Notes under the pieces: generated by a model
Told to the model about the DNA's origin: nothing
The model's database searches: none
Seen by the model: the letters and a program-made list of their open reading frames with translations, nothing else
Made by a program: the position numbers and the translations under genes
Assembly (NCBI RefSeq): GCF_030499535.1
Contig: NZ_JASTLB010000001.1
Span: 930,001-994,000, forward strand
From: Streptomyces sp. TG1A-8
GTDB lineage: Bacteria; Actinomycetota; Actinomycetes; Streptomycetales; Streptomycetaceae
Direction of reading: 5' to 3'
Length of the DNA stretch: 64,000 bases
Shown here: piece after piece, positions 60,852-64,000 of the stretch
How the letters are laid out: every line of letters begins with the position of its first letter
Position numbering within the stretch: the first letter of the stretch is position 1

Positions 60852-61991
60852 ATGACCGTCCCCCACCACCGCGTCGCCGTCGTCGGCGCAGGACTCGGCG
60901 GGCTCGCGCTCGCCCGGGTGCTGCACGTGCACGGCGTCGACGCCGCCCTGTTCGACCTGGACGCGTCGCCGGCCGCGCGCACCCAGGGCGGCATGCTCGA
61001 CATCCACGACGACTCCGGCCAGGAGGCGCTGCGCGCGGCCGGGCTGCACGACGCGTTCCTCGCCCGGGTGCACCCGGGCGGCGAGGCCCGGCGGATCCTG
61101 GACCAGCACGGCACGGTCCTCCGGGAGGGCCTCGACGACGGCACCGGCACGCGCCCCGAGATCGACCGCGGCGACCTGCGCGACCTCCTGCTCGGCTCCC
61201 TGCCCGAGGGCACCGTCCGCTGGGGCGCGAAGGTGACCGGCGCGCGCCCGCTCGGCGGCGGCCGGCACGAGGTGACGCTCGCGGACGGCACCGCCTTCAC
61301 CACGGACCTGCTGGTCGGCGCGGACGGCGCCTGGTCGCGCATCCGCCCGCTGCTCTCGCCCGCCCGGCCGGCGTACACGGGCGTGTCGTTCGTCGAGGCC
61401 GACCTGCTGGACGCCGACACCCGCCACCCGGACGCCGCCCGGGTGGTCGGCGGCGGCATGCTGTTCGCGCTCGGCGCGGGCCGCGGCTTCCTCGCGCACC
61501 GCGAGAGCGACGGCAGCCTGCACGTGTACGTCGCCGTCGAGGCGCCGGAGGACTGGCTCGACGGCATCGACTTCACCGACACCGGGGCGGCCGGGACGGC
61601 CGTGCTGAAGGAGTTCGACGGCTGGGACGAGAACCTGCGGGCGCTGGTCACGGACGCGGACGGCGCGCTGGTGCCGCGGCGCATCCACGCCCTGCCGGTC
61701 GGGCACCGCTGGGACCGGGTCCCCGGCGTCACGCTGCTCGGCGACGCCGCCCACCTGATGTCGCCCTTCGCCGGCGAGGGGGCCAACCTCGCGCTGCTCG
61801 ACGGCGCCGAGCTGGGCCTGGCGCTGGCCGCGCACCCCGGGGACACCGAGGCCGCGCTGGCCGCCTACGAGGAGCGCCTGTTCCCGCGCAGCGAGGCGTC
61901 CGCGGCACAGTCCGCGCGCGGTGCGGCCCTGCTGTTCGGCGCCGACGCGCCGCAGGGGCTGGTGGACGTGTTCGCGGCGCACGACGGCTGA
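60852..61991 (+). CDS. FAD-dependent monooxygenase, TetX-like
   Basis: A 379-residue class A flavin monooxygenase. The FAD-binding motif is VVGAGLGGLALARVL near the N-terminus, the DG motif LLVGADGAWSRIRP is in the middle, and the GD motif GDAAHLMSPFAGEGANLALLDG covers FAD ribityl contacts. The length and the SPFAGEGANLAL segment place it near tetracycline-inactivating TetX-type enzymes, but many such homologues act on other aromatic compounds. AGGAGG precedes the ATG at 60852. Pairing with a TetR-like regulator is consistent with inducible detoxification of an aromatic compound. Confidence 0.9.
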   Translation: MTVPHHRVAVVGAGLGGLALARVLHVHGVDAALFDLDASPAARTQGGMLDIHDDSGQEALRAAGLHDAFLARVHPGGEARRILDQHGTVLREGLDDGTGTRPEIDRGDLRDLLLGSLPEGTVRWGAKVTGARPLGGGRHEVTLADGTAFTTDLLVGADGAWSRIRPLLSPARPAYTGVSFVEADLLDADTRHPDAARVVGGGMLFALGAGRGFLAHRESDGSLHVYVAVEAPEDWLDGIDFTDTGAAGTAVLKEFDGWDENLRALVTDADGALVPRRIHALPVGHRWDRVPGVTLLGDAAHLMSPFAGEGANLALLDGAELGLALAAHPGDTEAALAAYEERLFPRSEASAAQSARGAALLFGADAPQGLVDVFAAHDG

Positions 61992-62020
61992 GCGCGGACC
62001 GGGCCGCGGCCGGGCGGGTC

Positions 62021-62683
62021 TCAGCGCGGCGGTTCCGTGCGGGTCACCCGGGCGACCAGGTCCGTCCAGCCGGTCTCCAGCCGCTCCATGGGCATCCCGC
62101 ACTGCCTGGTCAGGTGGTGGATCAGGGCGGGGTCGAGATAGGCCATCAGCGTCTGGGCGAGCAGGGGGCAGTCGGCGTCCGGCACGATCTGCCGCAGCAG
62201 GACGGTGGCGTGGGTGTGGAGCGCCTGGAAGGCGGGGTGGGAGAACCGCCGGGTCGGCTCCGGCTGGGCGGCCAGGTGGAGATCCAGCTGCTCCGCCGAG
62301 CGGTACAGCACGGCCACGCCGAACGCCCGCAGCCGCTCCAGGGGCGGTGCCCCGGGGCCCAGCGGCGGCGGCCCGCCCAGGAAGTCCGCCTGCAGCCGCC
62401 GGCCCGAGTGGTCGAGCAGCGCCATGAGCAGTCCGGTGCGGTCGCCGAAGCGGCGGAACACCGTCCCCTTGCCCACCTGGGCCGCCGCGGCCACCGCCTC
62501 CATGGTCACCCCGGCCACACCGTGCTCCGCGATCAGCCGGGCGGCGGCCTCCAGCAGGCGGGCCCGGTTGCGGGCCGCGTCGGCACGCAGGCACGGCTCG
62601 CCGGCGGCCGGGGCGACCTCCAGCAGCCGGGGCGCGTCGAAGGGCTCCTGGGGCAGGGGGAAGGGAGGCGGGACGCTGGACAT
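62021..62683 (-). CDS. TetR family regulator, divergent from the FMN reductase
   Basis: A 220-residue repressor. A Pro-rich 25-residue N-terminal arm is followed by the helix-turn-helix at about residues 36-85 (LLEAAARLIAEHGVAGVTME, AAQVGKGTVFRRFGDRTGLL, both quoted in part) and a helical ligand domain. On the minus strand TACGCT ends 6 bases before the ATG at 62683, suggesting a leaderless mRNA. Two GGACC-NN-GGTCC operators lie in the divergent region. The partner, an NADPH-FMN reductase, is the usual target of this type of pair. Confidence 0.9.
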   Translation of the reverse strand: MSSVPPPFPLPQEPFDAPRLLEVAPAAGEPCLRADAARNRARLLEAAARLIAEHGVAGVTMEAVAAAAQVGKGTVFRRFGDRTGLLMALLDHSGRRLQADFLGGPPPLGPGAPPLERLRAFGVAVLYRSAEQLDLHLAAQPEPTRRFSHPAFQALHTHATVLLRQIVPDADCPLLAQTLMAYLDPALIHHLTRQCGMPMERLETGWTDLVARVTRTEPPR

Positions 62684-62714
62684 GACGACAGCGTAAAGCA
62701 TCGGGAACAGAACT

Positions 62715-62726
62715 GGACCGTGGTCC
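62715..62726. promoter_or_regulatory. TetR-type operator, copy 1
   Basis: GGACCGTGGTCC has 5-bp arms around a 2-base centre. It lies near the -35 position of a possible FMN reductase promoter (TAGAAA at 62738-62743 as -10). The second copy is 36 bases away. Confidence 0.7.
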
Positions 62727-62748
62727 GTTTGGCCTGATAGAAATTCAA

Positions 62749-62764
62749 CCGGACCCCGGTCCGG
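62749..62764. promoter_or_regulatory. TetR-type operator, copy 2
   Basis: CCGGACCCCGGTCCGG shares the core GGACC-NN-GGTCC with copy 1 and has 7-bp perfect arms. It would cover the start point of the FMN reductase transcript. Confidence 0.7.
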
Positions 62765-62822
62765 ATCGTTACGGCGTTGTTCCAGCGCTCCCGTGTTCCA
62801 CCCCCCTTTTTTTGGAGTACCC

Positions 62823-63386
62823 ATGTCTGTTCGGATCCTCGCGCTCATCGGCAGCCTGCGCGCCGGTTCGCACAACCGCCAGCTCGCCGAGGCGGCCGCC
62901 AAGCTCGCACCGGAGGGCGTGGAGGTCGGGCTCTTCGAGGGCCTGGCCGACGTCCCCTTCTACAACGAGGACCTCGACGTCGAGGGCGACGTCCCGGCCG
63001 CCGCCGCCAAGCTGCGCTCGGCCGCGCAGGAGGCCGACGCGTTCCTGCTCTTCTCGCCCGAGTACAACGGCACCATGCCGGCCGTCCTGAAGAACGCCAT
63101 CGACTGGCTGTCCCGCCCCTACGGTGCCGGTGCCTTCGGCGGCAAGCCGGTCGCCGTGATCGGCACCGCCTTCGGCCAGTACGGCGGCGTGTGGGCCCAG
63201 GACGACACCCGCAAGTCCGTGGGCATCGCCGGCGGCAAGGTGATCGAGGACATCAAGCTGTCCATCCCGGGCTCCGTGACCCGCTTCGCCGAGACCCACC
63301 CGGCGGACGACGCCGAGGTCGCCGCGCAGCTGACCGAGGTCGTGACGCGCCTGCACGGCACCGTCGCGGAGACCACGGCCGCCTGA
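62823..63386 (+). CDS. NADPH-dependent FMN reductase family protein
   Basis: A 187-residue flavodoxin-like reductase. The FMN phosphate loop is LIGSLRAGSHNRQLAEA, the isoalloxazine loop is SPEYNGTMPAVLKNAIDWL, and GTAFGQYGGVWAQ and a C-terminal amphipathic helix follow. It reduces FMN or quinones with NADPH, for two-electron detoxification or to supply reduced flavin. TTTGGAG precedes the ATG at 62823. It is divergent from a TetR gene and followed by a strong terminator, so it is monocistronic. Confidence 0.93.
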   Translation: MSVRILALIGSLRAGSHNRQLAEAAAKLAPEGVEVGLFEGLADVPFYNEDLDVEGDVPAAAAKLRSAAQEADAFLLFSPEYNGTMPAVLKNAIDWLSRPYGAGAFGGKPVAVIGTAFGQYGGVWAQDDTRKSVGIAGGKVIEDIKLSIPGSVTRFAETHPADDAEVAAQLTEVVTRLHGTVAETTAA

Positions 63387-63690
63387 GCCGGGACATGTTC
63401 CAGCAGGGCCGGGGCCTCGGGCGGGCTCCGGCCCTTCGCGCTGCCCGGCCGCTCCCGGGGGCCGGGCAGCGCGGGTGTGCGACCGCGGGGCCGCGGCGGC
63501 CGCGCGCCGGGCCGGGGTGTCCGGCCGGTGCGTGCGGCGCCGGGGCCCGGAGCGCTCCCGAAGTGGAGCGGACACGCGTCGGCAGGCGTCCGCCACGGGG
63601 TAGGCGGGTCCCGTGGCCGCACGTGCGCACGAGGAGCGCCGCAGGCCACGGACAGCACCACGCGCCGCATGAGCCACGCAAGGAGTAACC
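63387..63690. other. 304-base gap between the FMN reductase and esterase genes
   Basis: No gene is visible. The region contains the terminator at 63437-63473 and an AAGGAG ribosome-binding site before 63691. The rest is GC-rich spacer. Confidence 0.5.
63437..63473. terminator. 14-bp perfect stem-loop after the FMN reductase gene
   Basis: CGCGCTGCCCGGCC at 63437-63450 pairs without mismatch with 63460-63473 around a 9-base loop, 51 bases past the stop. Confidence 0.7.
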
Positions 63691-64000
63691 ATGCCCCTGG
63701 TCCCGCCGCCGCTCGATCCGGAACTCACCGCCGCCCTGGAACCCTTCGGGGACCTGATCTCCCCCGGCTTCGGCCCGGAGGAGATCGGCACGGCGCGGCA
63801 GGGCGCGGGAACGGAACTGCTCGACCTGCTGGACCTCACGATGGACGGCGCCTTCGAAGCGGAGGACCGCACGGTCCCGGGGCCCGACGGCGCCCCCGAC
63901 ATATCCCTGCTCATCTGCCGTCCCACCGACCCGGAACGCTCCGCCGCCCTGCCGGTGATCTACCACGTCCACGGCGGCGGCATGGTCCTGGGCAACAACC
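63691..64000 (+). CDS. Alpha/beta hydrolase (HSL/esterase type), 5' part
   Basis: The first 103 codons of a gene that leaves the window. The N-terminus reads MPLVPPPLDPELTAALEPFG, followed by a beta-rich region (DRTVPGPDGAPDISLLIC) and the oxyanion-hole motif YHVHGGGMVLGN, which is diagnostic of hormone-sensitive-lipase-type esterases. AAGGAG precedes the ATG at 63691. The catalytic serine, aspartate and histidine are outside the window. Confidence 0.85.
   Translation, partial: MPLVPPPLDPELTAALEPFGDLISPGFGPEEIGTARQGAGTELLDLLDLTMDGAFEAEDRTVPGPDGAPDISLLICRPTDPERSAALPVIYHVHGGGMVLGNN

Overview
The window is high-GC actinobacterial DNA, almost certainly from a Streptomyces chromosome. The signs are codon third positions that are nearly all G or C, gene families typical of that genus, ATGA start/stop overlaps inside operons, TANNNT boxes placed directly before start codons (leaderless transcripts), and a DmdR/IdeR-type iron box. 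I see no insertion sequence, phage, CRISPR array, rRNA or secondary-metabolite megasynthase. It reads as an ordinary chromosomal region rich in catabolic and redox genes, with four broken genes scattered through it.

Layout. 1-6.7 kb: type IB topoisomerase with a short-chain dehydrogenase, a HAD phosphatase, an epimerase, a small acidic protein, a ROK regulator and an FBP zinc protein. 6.8-11.3 kb: a FUSC-type membrane protein, a hypothetical, an exported lactonase, and a DUF2470 gene under an iron box. 11.3-15.2 kb: a TetR regulator divergent from a CYP102-like P450 that has no reductase domain, then a frameshifted pentapeptide-repeat gene and a proline iminopeptidase remnant. 15.2-29.7 kb: a complete L-rhamnose system. 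It has a LacI regulator, mutarotase and sugar ABC transporter on the minus strand, and isomerase, aldolase/dehydrogenase fusion and kinase on the plus strand, followed by lutABC for lactate oxidation. Matching LacI-type operators flank the divergent promoters. 30-32.3 kb: an MFS exporter and a pirin remnant. 32.8-38.6 kb: a formate dehydrogenase operon whose catalytic subunit reads through an in-frame TGA as selenocysteine; a hairpin with a GGTCT loop follows the TGA.

38.7-47.8 kb: a two-component system, a zinc-finger protein, a ThDP oxidase-like enzyme, an alpha/beta hydrolase, a class-V aminotransferase, a DUF3072 protein and an exported FG-GAP protein. 48-55.5 kb: a B12-binding radical SAM enzyme, a DMT exporter, a 2OG-Fe(II) oxygenase, a sugar porter, a frameshifted phytanoyl-CoA dioxygenase and a divergent LacI regulator. 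55.6-64 kb: a serine-tRNA-like RNA with a closed anticodon arm, a TPR protein, peptide deformylase, a flavin disulfide reductase-like protein, thioredoxin, another LacI, a TetR with three operators spaced exactly 15 bp apart before a TetX-like monooxygenase, a TetR/FMN-reductase divergent pair, and the start of an esterase.

How the parts work together. Rhamnose is imported, mutarotated, isomerised, phosphorylated and cleaved. The fused dehydrogenase should turn L-lactaldehyde into L-lactate, and LutABC, encoded next on the same strand, would oxidise the lactate to pyruvate. The most unusual items are the tRNA-like gene at 55676-55769, the selenocysteine formate dehydrogenase, and the operator array at 60090-60131.
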